A DNA stretch of 64,000 nt from JABDII01 sp963815325 (GCA_963815325.1 CAWFGG010000008.1:1-64000), one strand, 5' to 3'; positions 28,621 to 39,798 are shown, counted from the stretch's first letter. Notes: a model not told the origin generated them from the sequence alone. A program made the numbers and translations.

Positions 28621-30221
28621 AGCACCCTTCCGTCGATCGCTCCGATCGGCCGCACGTCCAGCAGCGCCGCGAGAGTCGGAGCGATGTCGACGGTACGAGC
28701 CGGTTCGGTGTGCCGGCCCGGCGCGATGCCGGGGCCGGCGAAGACGAGCGGCACGTGGGTGTCGTGCGGGTGCGGGCTGCCGTGCGAGGTCCCGTTGGGA
28801 CTATTGGTAATCAGGATGTCTTCCCGGGGCACGATCATCACGTCCGCGGAGCGGCCGAGGTAGAAGCTCCGGCGATAGGCATCGAAGTACGGGCGGCTGC
28901 TGTCCGGTCCTGCCACGAGCTCGTCCGATGTATAGGCCTCGAGCACCGCGGGTGATTGTCGCAGTGCCGTGGCCATAGCCCGCCTCGCGTCGACCTGGGC
29001 CTGCTCCGAGGTACCTGGCGGGAACTCCATGACCACTCCGCCGGCCATGGTGATGGTGGGGGCGGTGGTGTCGGTCGCGATGGCCCGCAGCACCAGCGAG
29101 TCGAGGGCGCGCCTCGAGGCGCGCGCCCCGCCGAAGCCGCGGCGGGCCGATTCTTCCGGCATCGTCATGACCCCGTGGTCGGCCGTGAGGGCCACGACGT
29201 AGTTGGCCCGGCCGACCGTCTGATCCAGGAAAACAAACAGCGAATCGAGTTGGAGGTCGAGTCGGAGATAGAAGTCCTCCACTTCCTGACTGTAGGGACC
29301 GTAGGCGTGGCCGATGTAGTCGGCAGCAGACAGACCAATGGCGAGGATGTCGGGCCGATCGTCCGTGCCTAGCTGCTCGTTGGTGACGAGTTCCCGAGCG
29401 AAAGCCAGGGTGAGCTCGTCGGCGAAGGGTGAGCGCAAGAAGATTCTGTCGTAAAACCGTTGCCAGCCGCCGTCGTCTTCGCGGGCTTCGATCAGGTGCG
29501 GGAAGGTGGTACTCCGGCCGTCGAACTCCGGGGCAAAATCGTCCTCCCGTGAGGCGACGTAGGTCGATTCCGGATAGAGCCGCTCCCAGCGTGTGCCGTT
29601 GTAGCCGGCGGCGGGCTCGGCGGCGTTGAACCGGGCCACCCAGTCCGGGTAATCGGACCGGTAATAGACCGAGGTGACGAAGTGGCCGGTGGCGGTGTGG
29701 TACCAATAGACGCCATCCGGCCGCTTCCCACCCATCGCAATCGCGGCTCGATCCTTGATGGCAACGGAAAAGACCCGGCTCGGCGGTGAGCGCCGCTTCA
29801 GCCAGTCACCCAGGGCGGTGGTCTTCATGTTGGCCGGCGAGCGGCCGGGTGCATCGGGAATGCCCACAATCGGTGCCGCGGGATCATCGAACGAGTAGAC
29901 CGTCCGGTGGGTCGAGCGATCGTACCAGTTGTTCTGCACGATTCCGTTGCGGGAGGGAAAGGCGCCCGTCGAGATCGCCGCGTATCCCGGTGCGGTTTCC
30001 GTCAAAGCATGGTCTTGGTGCGCGTTGGTGAATACTGCGCCGTCACGAAGGAGCCGTGCCAGTCCGCCGGTGAAGCGATCATCGAACCGGTCGAAGTAGT
30101 CCGGCCGCATCTGGTCGACGGCGATGACCACGACCAGCCGCGGCCCCTCGGGCGGCGGCCGGCAGGCAGAGAGTGTGAGGAGGGCAAGGATGACAATCGC
30201 AGACTGCCAACGGATGGTCAT
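28596..30221 (-). CDS. Alkaline-phosphatase-superfamily phosphodiesterase/phosphatase lipoprotein
   Basis: 541 aa, intact. The signal peptide has a lipobox (LLTLSAC). Metal-site Asp lies in VVIAVDQMRPDYFDRF and the nucleophile Thr in ALTETAPGYAAISTG, the PafA/NPP-type arrangement. Further ligands are SAADYIGHAYG, LTADHGVMTMP and the C-terminal HPHDTHVPLVF. It is likely a periplasmic phosphomonoesterase or phosphodiesterase. The C-terminal residues come from the heptamer array. Confidence 0.88.
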   Translation of the reverse strand: MTIRWQSAIVILALLTLSACRPPPEGPRLVVVIAVDQMRPDYFDRFDDRFTGGLARLLRDGAVFTNAHQDHALTETAPGYAAISTGAFPSRNGIVQNNWYDRSTHRTVYSFDDPAAPIVGIPDAPGRSPANMKTTALGDWLKRRSPPSRVFSVAIKDRAAIAMGGKRPDGVYWYHTATGHFVTSVYYRSDYPDWVARFNAAEPAAGYNGTRWERLYPESTYVASREDDFAPEFDGRSTTFPHLIEAREDDGGWQRFYDRIFLRSPFADELTLAFARELVTNEQLGTDDRPDILAIGLSAADYIGHAYGPYSQEVEDFYLRLDLQLDSLFVFLDQTVGRANYVVALTADHGVMTMPEESARRGFGGARASRRALDSLVLRAIATDTTAPTITMAGGVVMEFPPGTSEQAQVDARRAMATALRQSPAVLEAYTSDELVAGPDSSRPYFDAYRRSFYLGRSADVMIVPREDILITNSPNGTSHGSPHPHDTHVPLVFAGPGIAPGRHTEPARTVDIAPTLAALLDVRPIGAIDGRVLPGVGSRE

Positions 30222-30239
30222 AGTAAGTGGGCTGAGTGT

Positions 30240-30460
30240 TCAACTCTCGTGTGAGAGAGTAAGGAGTTAGGAGTCGATTGGCTACTAGCTAATAGTCCTT
30301 TGCAGGTCGCAGATCGCAACAATGCAGACAGCTATTGGCTACTAGCTATTAGTCTCTGCACGGGACAGCCAATAGCCATTAGCTAATAGCAGGCAGCCTC
30401 TCTGCAATCCCTCCCTGCACCTAGCCAATAGCACTCCTTACTCCTCACTCCTCACTCTCC
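30240..30460. repeat. TATTGGCTATTAG composite element with arrays
   Basis: It contains a sense and antisense pair of GCTATTGGCTACTAGCTATTAG and GCCAATAGCCATTAGCTAATAGC units (about 30331-30392), TGCAATCCCTCCCTGCACCTAGCC (30402-30425) and an antisense CTCCTTACTCCTCACTC array (30433-30460). It is the fullest copy of the element also seen at 25481. Confidence 0.85.
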
Positions 30461-31777
30461 TCTCTTCCATACGACCCAAACATAGACCGGTATCCCGGCC
30501 AGCAGCAGGAGGAACCCCCAGTAGACCGTTTCCTGGCCCGAGCCGCCCACGGCCCAAAGGCTATAGAGAAAAGCCAGCACTGCGACGATCGATGCACCGG
30601 TCAGGCGTTGGCCCTCGAATCGCTTCTTCTCGCGGATGAAGATGATGAGCTGGGCTGCCGCCGCGAACACGAACGGGATCAGGCTGGTGAGGGTCGAGAG
30701 CAGGATGATGAAGGTGAAGAGCCCGACCAGCCCGCGGGTGAAATTGGTGGCTAGGAGGATGGTGACGAAGATGCTGGAGAGGACGAGTGCGGTGGTTGGG
30801 GCGCCGCTTCGGCCCACCTTGGCGAACGGCGCGGGAAACAGCCCGTCGCGCGCGGCTGCGAGCGGGATCTGTCCTTGGTTGAGGATCCAGCCGTTCAGGG
30901 CACCGAAGCAGGACACGGCGGCGCCGGCAGCCACGAAGTAGGCCGCCCAGGGGCCGAGCATGCGCTGGGCCGCGTCGGCGAAGGGGGCGGTGGAGGCGAC
31001 CAGGTCGCGCGGGGCGATGATGCCCATGACGGCAGCGGTGGCCAGGATGTAGAGGACCGCCGTGAAGATGGTGCCGAGCACCGTGGCCTTGGGAATGGTG
31101 CGCTCCGGATCGATCACGTCGCCGGCCGGGATGGTGGCCGATTCGAGTCCGAGGAAGGCCCAGAGGGTGAGGGTCGCCGTGGCGGTGATGGCGGCGAAGT
31201 TCGACTCACCGCTCACGTTGAGCGGCACGAAGTTGCCGGGTTGGAAGAACGCGTACCCTACGGTGGCCACCAGAATGAGCGGGATCAGTTTGAGTACGGT
31301 GGTTACGACTTGGACCCGGCCCGCCATCTTGACGCCCATCACGTTGACAAGTGTGAGGGCCCACACCGCGCCGCCCGCAACCGCGGCCGCGACTCCCGAG
31401 CTGTTCGACAGGGCGGGCCAGAACACGCCGGCGTAGCTGACCATGGCCACCGCGATGGCGGCATTGCCGCACATGAGCGAGATCCAATAGCCCCAGGCGA
31501 TGAGAAAGCCCATGAAGTCGCCGAAGCCTTCGCGCGAGTAAGTGTATGGTCCGCCGGCCCGCGGGATCATGCGGGCCAGCCGCGCGAATACCAGGGCGAC
31601 CAGGATGGCCCCCGCGGACGTGAACAACCACCCGAACATGCTGATGGAGCCGTAGGTGGCCAGGGACGCCGGCAGGAGGAAGATGCCCGAGCCGATCATG
31701 TTGCCGATGACCAGCGCGGTGCAGGTCCAGATGCCCAGGCTCTTGGTGGTCGGTTTGGGTGATGTAGGGATGGTCAT
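30452..31777 (-). CDS. APC-family amino acid permease/antiporter
   Basis: 441 aa from the minus-strand ATG at 31777, intact. About 12 hydrophobic segments are present. The first carries the APC signature GNMIGSGIFLLPASLATYG. Further APC motifs are PRAGGPYTYSREGFGDFMGF and the unwound TM6 region LWAFLGLESATIPAGDV. It is closest in look to arginine/agmatine-type exchangers (AdiC/PotE group), but the substrate cannot be assigned from sequence alone. Confidence 0.88.
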   Translation of the reverse strand: MTIPTSPKPTTKSLGIWTCTALVIGNMIGSGIFLLPASLATYGSISMFGWLFTSAGAILVALVFARLARMIPRAGGPYTYSREGFGDFMGFLIAWGYWISLMCGNAAIAVAMVSYAGVFWPALSNSSGVAAAVAGGAVWALTLVNVMGVKMAGRVQVVTTVLKLIPLILVATVGYAFFQPGNFVPLNVSGESNFAAITATATLTLWAFLGLESATIPAGDVIDPERTIPKATVLGTIFTAVLYILATAAVMGIIAPRDLVASTAPFADAAQRMLGPWAAYFVAAGAAVSCFGALNGWILNQGQIPLAAARDGLFPAPFAKVGRSGAPTTALVLSSIFVTILLATNFTRGLVGLFTFIILLSTLTSLIPFVFAAAAQLIIFIREKKRFEGQRLTGASIVAVLAFLYSLWAVGGSGQETVYWGFLLLLAGIPVYVWVVWKRGE

Positions 31778-32022
31778 GCGGCCTCGGTAGCGCGGCTGGG
31801 ATGAGGGGGAATGCCCGCGGAACGCACGCACCACAATACCCCGTCCGGGCAGTTGGGGCGAGGTCTGGCCACCCGCCCGCTCCCGCCTCACTGGCTATCG
31901 GCTTTCCTTCTAATCTCACGACCTCTTCACCCTCCGAGAGACAACGTAGCGGACTAGCAGCCGGTCACACGCGGAGACCGGTCGAACACCCCGTCTCGCC
32001 TATTCTGCTACTGGGAGGGAGT
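31778..32022. other. Divergent intergenic region
   Basis: 245 bases between the permease and a small membrane-protein gene. GC-rich and free of the repeat families; GGGAGGGAG precedes the ATG at 32023. No promoter is clear enough to place. Confidence 0.4.
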
Positions 32023-32286
32023 ATGAAACTCAACGTAAAGGCCTTGGCGCTGACCTGCGGGCTCTTCCTAGGCGGGACGTTGTTCCTCGTGGGCCTGGCC
32101 AACGTGATGTGGCCCAGCTACGGCGGAGCAGTCCTCAACATGTTCGACTCGATCTATCCCGGCTATAAGGCAGCCCAGGGGTTCGGGTCGGTGATCATGG
32201 GGACGCTCTACGGTTTGGTGGACGGCGCCATCGGCGGGGCGATCTTCGGGTTGCTGTACAATGCCTTCCGCGGCTCGGAGGCCTAA
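32023..32286 (+). CDS. Small two-helix membrane protein, paralogue A
   Basis: 87 aa. Two hydrophobic segments (residues about 9-29 and 55-78) are joined by a short loop containing DSIYPGY. The start MKLNVKALALTCGLFLGG and the glycine-rich second helix (DGAIGGAIFGLLYN) match a family sometimes named bacteriophage holin in databases, although nothing phage-like is nearby. A 90-aa paralogue is at 58005. Function unknown; the holin name is probably misleading. Confidence 0.72.
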   Translation: MKLNVKALALTCGLFLGGTLFLVGLANVMWPSYGGAVLNMFDSIYPGYKAAQGFGSVIMGTLYGLVDGAIGGAIFGLLYNAFRGSEA

Positions 32287-32301
32287 CCGGGAGTTGTTGC
32301 G

Positions 32302-33093
32302 ATGGTGCGGCAAGTTGTGGTCCTCGGAGTGATCGGTGTCGTGGGAGCCGCCTGTGGCGACTCCACCGGCACCGACGACCAAGTGCAGAATCAAAACTTC
32401 GTGGCGGAGGAGGCGCTCCAGCTCGATCTCGATGCCACCGGGCGCACGACGCTTCGGGTGGAAGGCATCAACGGCACCATCGACGTGGTCGGCGCGGCCG
32501 GCACCGAGATCTTTACCGTGCGCGGGGAGCGGCAGGTCTGGTCGGAGAGCGTCGCGGACGCCCAGGATTATCTGGACCGGCTCGAGGTGGTGATCACCGA
32601 GACCGTCGATGAAATTCTCATCCGGACGGTGCAGCCCCAGAATCCCGGCGGGCGGAACCTGGTGGTGAATTACGTGCTCACCGTGCCGGAGCGCCTGGCC
32701 ACGCGGTTGGTGAACGTGAACGGCAACGTGGCTGCCCGCCAAGTGCTCGGCTCGGTCACCATCGACGACGTGAACGGCAACGTCACGCTGGATGATCTGT
32801 CCGGCTCGGTCGATGTAGTGCTGGTGAACGGCAATATTACCTGCCAGGCCGTCATCGTGGCCACCGGGACGATCGACCTCGAAACGGTAAACGGCAACGT
32901 GACTCTCGACATTCCCCAGAACACGTCCGCCGAGTTCGCGGCACACCTGGTGAACGGGACGATCACGACGAGTAACCTGGTCTTCCAGAACGTGACGGGC
33001 GGGCCGACCTCTTTGATTGGAACACTCGGCAACGGCCAGGGCGTGATCGATCTCCGGACGGTCAACGGCAATATCCGCGCGGCAGGATTCTAG
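32302..33093 (+). CDS. DUF4097-like beta-helix lipoprotein
   Basis: 263 aa, intact, 15 bp after the small membrane gene. The lipobox is VVGAAC. From residue about 50 on, short beta-strand repeats are spaced by the recurrent VNGN/VNGT motif (NVNGNV, DVNGNV, LVNGNI, TVNGNV, LVNGTI, TVNGNI), typical of DUF4097/DUF2807 right-handed beta-helix adhesin-like domains. It is probably cell-envelope attached. Role unknown. Confidence 0.8.
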   Translation: MVRQVVVLGVIGVVGAACGDSTGTDDQVQNQNFVAEEALQLDLDATGRTTLRVEGINGTIDVVGAAGTEIFTVRGERQVWSESVADAQDYLDRLEVVITETVDEILIRTVQPQNPGGRNLVVNYVLTVPERLATRLVNVNGNVAARQVLGSVTIDDVNGNVTLDDLSGSVDVVLVNGNITCQAVIVATGTIDLETVNGNVTLDIPQNTSAEFAAHLVNGTITTSNLVFQNVTGGPTSLIGTLGNGQGVIDLRTVNGNIRAAGF

Positions 33094-33226
33094 GGCCGAG
33101 AGGGCGGGAACAAGACCTTTCGGCTGAGATTCTCGATGCTGTTGTGGTATCTTCCGTAGCCAGGAGTAGGCCTCTCGCTTCCACCCCACTGCCCACTACC
33201 CACTACCCACTACTCCCTAACTCACC

Positions 33227-34312
33227 ATGTCCTACAACATCGGCGTTCTCCCAGGCGACGGCATCGGCCCCGAAGTCACCCACGAAGCCCTGAAGGTGCT
33301 CGCGGCTGTGGCGGCCATCGAGGGATTCGCCTATCAACTGGTCGACTATCCCTACAGCGGCACCCATTACCTCAAGACCAAAGAGCTGGTGCCCGACCAT
33401 GTGATCGACGAGTGGCGCACTCTCGATGCGGTGCTGCTTGGCGCCATCGGCCATCCCGACGTCGAGACCGGATTGGTGGAGCGCTCGGTGATCCTGGGCC
33501 TTCGCTTCGGCCTGGACCTCTACATCAACCTCCGCCCCATCAAGCTCTACTCGGCCCATCTCTGCCCACTCAAGGACAAGGGTCCCGAACACATCGATTT
33601 CGTGGTGGTACGGGAGAACACCGAGGGGGTGTACTCCCAAATCGGCGGGCACCTGAAGAAAGGCACGCCCGATGAGGTGGCCATCGTGAACGGAGTCTAT
33701 ACCTGGAAAGGGTGTGAACGTGCCGTGCGCTATGCATTCGGGTTGGCGGAGAAGCGGGGCGAGGAGCACGGACGGACACACCAGCCCAAGGTGACCCTGG
33801 TCGACAAGGCCAACGCCATCCGGCCGCAGGACATCTGGAGCCGTGCCTTTGCCGACGTGGCCACGGAATATCCCAAGATCCAGACCGATCACGCCTACGT
33901 GGATGCCTGCTGCATGTGGATGGTCAAGAACCCCGAATGGTTCGACGTGATCGTCACCACCAATCTGTTCGGCGACATCATTACCGACCTGGGCGCCATG
34001 CTCCAGGGCGGCATGGGAATCGCCGCGTCGGGCAACATCCACCCCGGGCAGACCTCGATGTTCGAGCCGATCCACGGTTCCGCGCCGAAGTACGCCGGTA
34101 AGAACGTCGCCTGCCCACTGGGCGCCATCTCGGCCGTGGCCATGATGCTCGACTTCCTGGGCGAGCACACCGCGGCAGGCCGGATCGAAGGCGCGATTGC
34201 AGGACTGCTTCAGAGCGGTACCGTGCCGTCGGCCGATGCCCGGAGCGGTATCGCAACCGATGCCATGGGGGATATGGTGGTGGAGCGGCTGGGGGAAGGG
34301 AGTGAGGAGTGA
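33227..34312 (+). CDS. leuB: Isocitrate/isopropylmalate dehydrogenase family, probable 3-isopropylmalate dehydrogenase
   Basis: 361 aa, intact. It starts with VLPGDGIGPEVTHEALKVL. Catalytic and metal-binding parts are visible: LGAIGHPDVETG, the Arg-rich LRFGLDLYINLRPIK, VVVRENTEGVYS, the catalytic Lys in TLVDKANAI and the Asp-rich TNLFGDIITDLG. The C-terminal GSAPKYAGKNVACPLG NAD-binding loop fits NAD-linked members. The LeuB form common in high-GC bacteria is the best fit, but tartrate or homoisocitrate dehydrogenases are related. Tail GEGSEE and stop come from a GGAGTRA array. Confidence 0.75.
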   Translation: MSYNIGVLPGDGIGPEVTHEALKVLAAVAAIEGFAYQLVDYPYSGTHYLKTKELVPDHVIDEWRTLDAVLLGAIGHPDVETGLVERSVILGLRFGLDLYINLRPIKLYSAHLCPLKDKGPEHIDFVVVRENTEGVYSQIGGHLKKGTPDEVAIVNGVYTWKGCERAVRYAFGLAEKRGEEHGRTHQPKVTLVDKANAIRPQDIWSRAFADVATEYPKIQTDHAYVDACCMWMVKNPEWFDVIVTTNLFGDIITDLGAMLQGGMGIAASGNIHPGQTSMFEPIHGSAPKYAGKNVACPLGAISAVAMMLDFLGEHTAAGRIEGAIAGLLQSGTVPSADARSGIATDAMGDMVVERLGEGSEE

Positions 34313-34498
34313 GGAGTAAGGAGTAAGGAGTAAGGAGTAAGGAGTGGGGACGGGATACCTCCTCACTCCTTACTCACGGGCAGCCTTCCCGATCCGCCAC
34401 ATCCCGTTTCTGCCCCCCTCCTCGAATCTCCGCGCAACGTTTTCCCGTAAGAAGGCGTCTAAGGAGGAGAACTCCGAACTTTCTCTGACGGAGCCTTC
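34313..34498. repeat. GGAGTRA array and leader before the DUF5916 gene
   Basis: A sense GGAGTAA array (34300-34347) and a short antisense CTCCTCACTC piece (34360-34374) are followed by about 120 bp of leader with AAGGAGGAG at 34460-34469. Confidence 0.75.
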
Positions 34499-37158
34499 AT
34501 GCACAGCCTGATCCCCGGACTCCTGTTGAGCCTAGCGGCTCAGGGATCTGCGCCAGTCGCCAGGCCGCCCGACCCGGACCCGCCCCAGCGGGTCCAGGCG
34601 ATTCGGTCGAGCTGAGCCCATAACGATGGATGGCGCCCTCGACGAGGCCGGGTGGCGGCGGGCCACCCCGTTCAGCGCCTTTACCCAGCGGGATCCCAAC
34701 GAGGGCGAGCAGCCCAGCCAGCGTACCGAAGTCTATGTGCTGTATGACGATGAAGGGCTTTTGATTGGCGCTCGGCTGTACGATACCGCCGTCGACTCGA
34801 TCGTCGCCCGGCTGGGACGGCGCGACGATTGGACCAACTCGGACTGGTTCGGCGTGTTTCTCGACCCGTATCGGGATGGGCGGACCGGGTTCTACTTCGG
34901 GCTGAACGCGGCGGGCACCCAATATGACGGGGTGTTGTTCAACGACGATTGGGACGATGACAGCTGGGACGGGGTGTGGCAAGGAAAGGTTCAGAGAGAC
35001 GCCGGTGGCTGGACCGTCGAGATGCGGATCCCCTATTCGCAGCTCCGGTTCAAGAACGGGACGGAACAGGTCTGGGGCATCAATTTCAAACGCGAGATCG
35101 CCCGAAGCAACGAAACCGACTACCTGGTCTTCACGCCCAAGAACGGGAGCGGGTTCGTTTCACGCTTCCCCGAATTGCGCGGCCTCCAAGGAGTGAACCC
35201 GTCGCGGCGGCTCGAGATCCTGCCCTATGTGACCAGCCGCGCAGCTTTGCTCGATCACGAACCCGGCGATCCGTTCAACGACGGCTCGCGAATTACCAGT
35301 AATGTCGGCGCGGACGTGAAATTCGGGCTGGGCAGTAATCTCACCGTCGACGCGACCATCAATCCCGATTTCGGCCAAGTCGAGGTCGATCCGGCGGTCG
35401 TGAACCTGAGCGATTTCGAGACCTTCTTTCCCGAAAAGCGGCCATTCTTCATTGAGGGCCGGACCATCTTCGACTTCGGCTTCGGCGGCGCCAACAACAA
35501 CTGGGGCTTCAATTTCGGCACGCCGGACTTCTTCTATAGCCGACGGCTTGGCCGGTCGCCGCAGGGTAGCCTGCCGGACGCCGATTACTCGCATTCGCCC
35601 GACGGCACCACCATCCTGGGCGCGGCGAAGATCTCCGGGAAACTCGGGGGGAATACCAATATCGGCATGCTGCACGCGTTGACTGGACGCGAGATGGGGG
35701 ATACGGACCTGGACGGCGTGCGGCAATCTGTCGAAGTCGAGCCACGGACCTACTACGGGGTGGCCCGGGCCCAGCGGGAGATGAACGACGGGCGGCACGC
35801 CGTGGGGTTCATCGCCACCTACGCCCAGCGCGACTTCGGCGATCCACGCCTCGAAGACGAAATCAACGGCTCGTCGGTCGCGCTGGGACTCGATGGCTGG
35901 ACCTTCCTCGATCAGGATAAGGAGTGGGTGATCACGGGGTGGGCCGGCGCGAGCCGGGTGGCGGGAACGCGCGCGCGTCTGCTCGACCTCCAGCAGAGTA
36001 ACCTCCATTACTACCAGCGGCCCGATGCGGATTACATCACGCTCGATTCGAGCCGCACCTCGCTCGCGGGATATGGCAGCCGAGTTGCCCTCAACAAGCA
36101 AAAGGGAGACTGGCGGATCAACACGGCCTTTGGACTCATCAGCCCGGGTTTCGACGTCAACGATGTCGGCTTCCAGTGGAATTCCGATGTGGTGAACGGG
36201 CATTTCGTGGTGTCGCGCCTCTGGACCCAACCGGGGCGGCTGTTCCGGTCGGTGAGCAGCCAATCTCGCGGTCTTCCGGAGCTGGAACTTCGGGGGTGAC
36301 GTGACCTGGACCGGCCTGTTCCAGAACGGCCGGTTCCAATTCCTGAATTACTATAGGCTGAACTACTTCATGGCCTACAACCCAGAGACCGTGAGCTTCC
36401 GCCGCACCCGCGGGGGTCCGCTCACGGTGAATCCGTCCGGATGGGAAGGCGGCGTGTTCCTCAGTTCCGACGACCGGAAGTCGCTGGTGTTCGGCGTGGG
36501 CTTCGATCGATCGGACTATCAGCAAGATGCAAACAGGAGCTGGGAAATCGAAACCGAGATCGAGTGGAAACCATCGAGCTCGCTCTCGCTGTCTTTCGAG
36601 CCGTCGTTTGGGCGAAACTTTACGTCGGCCCAGTATGTGGACACCTTCGAAGACCCGACCGCATCGGCCACCTATGGCAGCCGCTACGTCTTTGCCAGCC
36701 TCCAGCAGACCACCCTGTCCGGCGGGCTTCGGCTCAACTGGGTGTTCTCCCCCAAGCTGAGCCTTCAGCTCTACGCCCAGCCGCTCATCGCGTCGGGTGA
36801 CTACACCGATTACAAGGAACTGGCCCGCCCACGGAGCTATGACTTCAACGTCTACGGCCAGAGCGGCAGTTCCACCTTCGACCCCACCGCCTTCACCGCG
36901 GATCCCGACGGGCCGGGTGGACCGGCCCAGCCGCTCGAGATCGGCAACCAGAACTTCAACTTCCGCTCACTCCGCGGCAATGCGGTCCTTCGCTGGGAGT
37001 ATATGCCCGGCTCGACCCTGTACCTGGTCTGGACCCAGAGTCGGAGCGATGCCGAGGCCATCGGCGACTTCCGCTTCGGCCGCTCGCTCAACCGGCTGTT
37101 CAGCGCCAAGGCCGACAACATCTTCGCCATCAAGATGACGTATTGGTGGAATCCCTAG
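34499..37158 (+). CDS. DUF5916 outer-membrane protein with N-terminal CBM9-like domain (two frameshifts)
   Basis: ATG 34499 gives a signal peptide (MHSLIPGLLLSLAAQGSAP). One-base insertions at about 34613 (AGC-T-GAG) and 36261 (AGC-A-GCC) split it. Corrected, it is about 885 aa. Residues about 40-230 form the carbohydrate-binding family 9-like domain (TMDGALDEAGWRRAT). The rest is the DUF5916 domain, whose alternating strands, ending in MTYWWNP, suggest an outer-membrane beta-barrel. The marker FFPEKRPFFIEGRTIFDFG is present. Role unknown; such proteins are abundant in Gemmatimonadota and Bacteroidota. Confidence 0.82.
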
Positions 37159-37249
37159 AGGCAGGAAGTAGGAAGTAGGCGGGTAGGGGTGGGAAGGCGG
37201 AGGGTGGATAGGTTCCACTCTCCGCCTTTCCGTCTATCCCACTTCCTCT
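37159..37249. repeat. Short repeat region between convergent genes
   Basis: GGAAGTAGGAAGTAGGCGGG and GGTGGGAAGGCGGAGGG units are followed by their reverse-oriented counterparts (TCCGCCTTTCCGTC), giving an imperfect inverted repeat between the convergent DUF5916 and peptidase genes. It may serve as a bidirectional terminator. Confidence 0.6.
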
Positions 37250-39518
37250 CTAGGGCGTGGCTGCCGCCTTCCCGCCCGGCTCCAGGTTCTCCATGAGGTA
37301 GCTGGTCAGGAGGTTGTACAGGTGCAGGGTGGTGCCGCGGCCCTCGAAGATGCCGTGGGAGCGGTTGGGATAGGCCATCATGGTAAAGGGCTTGTTGTGC
37401 TCGATCAGCTTGTTGATCAGTCGCTCGGTGCCCTGAAAGTGCACGTTGTCGTCGCCGGTGCCGTGCACGACCAGGAGATTCCCCTTCAACTGTTCAGCGT
37501 ACGTGATCGGTGAACCCTTCCGGTAGCCCTCGGCGTTCTCGTCCGGCAGGCCCATGTAGCGTTCCTGGTAGATGGTGTCGTACAGGGTCTCATCGGGCAC
37601 CGGAGCCACCGACATCCCCGTGTGATACAGGTCGGGATAGCGGAACAGGAGGTTGAGCGTCATCGATCCGCCGCCGCTCCAGCCCCACGACCCGATCCGT
37701 TCCGCGTCGATGTACGGCCGCTCGGCTGATCAGCGCCTGAACACCCGCCGCTTGATCGGCCGAGGCGATGGTGCCGATCTCTCGATAGACGATCTTCCGC
37801 CAGTCGCGGCCACGAGGTGCCGGGGTCCCCCGGTTGTCCAGACTGGCCACGAGGTACCCCTGCTCGGTCAGGTATTGGTGCCACAGCATGGACTGGCCCG
37901 ACCAGCGATCCAGCACCGTTTGGCCCGCCGGCTCGCCGTACACATAGAAGAGCACCGGATATTTCTTGGATGGATCGAAGTCGTTGGGCAGCATCAGCCA
38001 TCCGTCGAGCTTCACGCCGTTGCCGATGTCGACTTGGAAGAACTCGGTGGGGCGAGCCTTGATCGCCTGAATCGTGGCCTTGAGCGAGTCGTTGGTCACC
38101 AGCGTGCGCGCCACGCGATGCTTCGGCAGGGCAATCAATGACGTGACCGTCGGCGTCTCGAAATTCGAGTAGCGGTGAAATGCCCACGTGGCGTCGGGCG
38201 ACATCTGGTAGCTGTGCGTTCCCGGCAAATCCATTGGCGAGAGTCGCTCGGCCTTGCCCCTCCGGTCGAGCCGAGCGCGGAAGAGATAGCGCTGCGTTGC
38301 GTTGTTCGGCGAGGCCATGTAGTAGAGCCAGCCGCCCTTGTCGTCCACCTGCACGACGCTCAGAATGTCGACGTTGGCCGGGGTGATCGGCATGATCGAG
38401 CGCCCATCGCGGGACACGCGGTACACCCGGCGCCAGCCGTCGCGCTCGCTGACCCAGGTAAACGCCTTGCCGCCGTCGAGCCAGTAGAGATCGTCGCCCA
38501 CGTCCACCCAGGCTGAGTCGGCGTCGGTCATGATGGTCCGGACCGCCCCGGTGCGCGCGTCACCCAACATCACGCGGTTTCGGTTCTGGAGCCGGTTCAG
38601 CTGCTGGATGATGACCTCGTTGGGGCTCTCGGCCCAATCCAGCCGGGCCAGATAGGTGTTACGCGGGTCACCCTCGGTCGCGAACCAGGTGGTTGCGCCC
38701 CCGCTTGCCGGGACGACACCGATACGCGCCGCCGAGTTGGTGGTACCGGCCTTGGGGTACTGAATGGGAATGACGTAGGAATAGAGCGAGTCGGTGTTGT
38801 TGATCAGGAGGAAGTCGCGCACGCCCGCCGCGTCGAGCTGCCAGTAGGCGATCCGTGCTCCATCCGGGCTCCAGCGGAAACCGTCCTGGAGGGACAGCTC
38901 TTCTTCGTAGACCCAATCGAAGGTGCCGTTGATGATGGTCTTCGATCCGTCGTGGGTGAGCTGGGTGATAGCACCCGTCGTGAGGTCTTCGACGTAGATG
39001 TTGTTCTCCCGGACGTAGCCGACCCGGCTGCCGTCAGGAGAGAACTTGGCGAACATGAGCGACGCTTCGGGCGCGTCGCCGCCCAATTGCCGGAGCTCCC
39101 CGCTCGCCACGTGCAGCACCCAGTAGTCGCCGCGGGTGTTGGTGCGCCAGACTCGGCGGGTGTTGGTGAAGATCAGGAGGCGTGCGTGATCATCGGACCA
39201 GGTGTAGTTGCTGATGCCGAGCGGTCGCGTTTGCCCATCAGGGACGAGAGCCGATGCCGGCACCAGGACTTTGCGGTCACCGGTCCGTGCATCGTACTCG
39301 ACGATGTCACGCCCGCCGGGCGTTGTGTCCGAGCCCTCGAGTGTCGTGTACACACTGCCATTCAGCCACCGGGCCGGTCCGAAGTTGTCCCCGAAGAAAT
39401 CACGCGATGCGAAGATGCGATCGAGGGTGAGTCGCTCCACCGCGACATCCTGGGCCGCAATCGGAGCGGGAAGGCTACTGAGAACGAGAAGGAAAGGTGC
39501 CAAACGAGAGAGACGCAT
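37250..39518 (-). CDS. S9 family dipeptidyl-peptidase IV-type peptidase (one frameshift)
   Basis: ATG 39518 with a signal peptide (MRLSRLAPFLLVLSSLPAPIAAQ). One extra base near 37731 (CGA-G-CGG) lies just before the catalytic Ser. Corrected, it is about 755 aa. Residues about 60-480 are the beta-propeller with WD-like blades (FDWVYEEELSLQDGFRWSPDG is typical of DPP4). The hydrolase domain has the nucleophile motif GWGWSGGGS, Asp in GTGDDNVHFQ and His in NRSHGIFEG. It removes X-Pro dipeptides in the periplasm. Confidence 0.9.
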
Positions 39519-39798
39519 GGTGACGATCCGTGGTGGAAGGAACGCCCTAAATGGAACGTGAGTTGGGGCAGAGGGGAAGGGGTGAGCAAGGTGGTCAGGA
39601 GTGAGGAGTGAGGAGTAAGGAGTAAGGAGTAAGGAGTAAGGAGAACGGGGATTGGGCGGACGGGCGGCTGCGATCAAGTCGCCGCACCGCCAAACCGCCG
39701 AACCGCCGTTGTATCCCCCGCCTTCGCGTCCATTCCCGCTCCCCGTGGCACGCCCTTTGCTTTTTCTACCAACCACGAGACGGACCTCGATGTGACGG
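39519..39798. repeat. Divergent intergenic region with arrays
   Basis: A sense GGAGTRA array (39597-39643), GGGCGGACGGGCGGC and CCGCACCGCCAAACCGCCGAACCGCC pieces (39655-39706), then unique sequence. Here the heptamer array lies upstream of both flanking genes, an exception to its usual 3'-end position. Confidence 0.75.

Noticed and set aside
32023..32286. Phage holin / prophage remnant
   Set aside because: No phage structural, integrase or lysis gene is nearby. The family occurs on ordinary chromosomes, and the holin name rests on general hydrophobicity.
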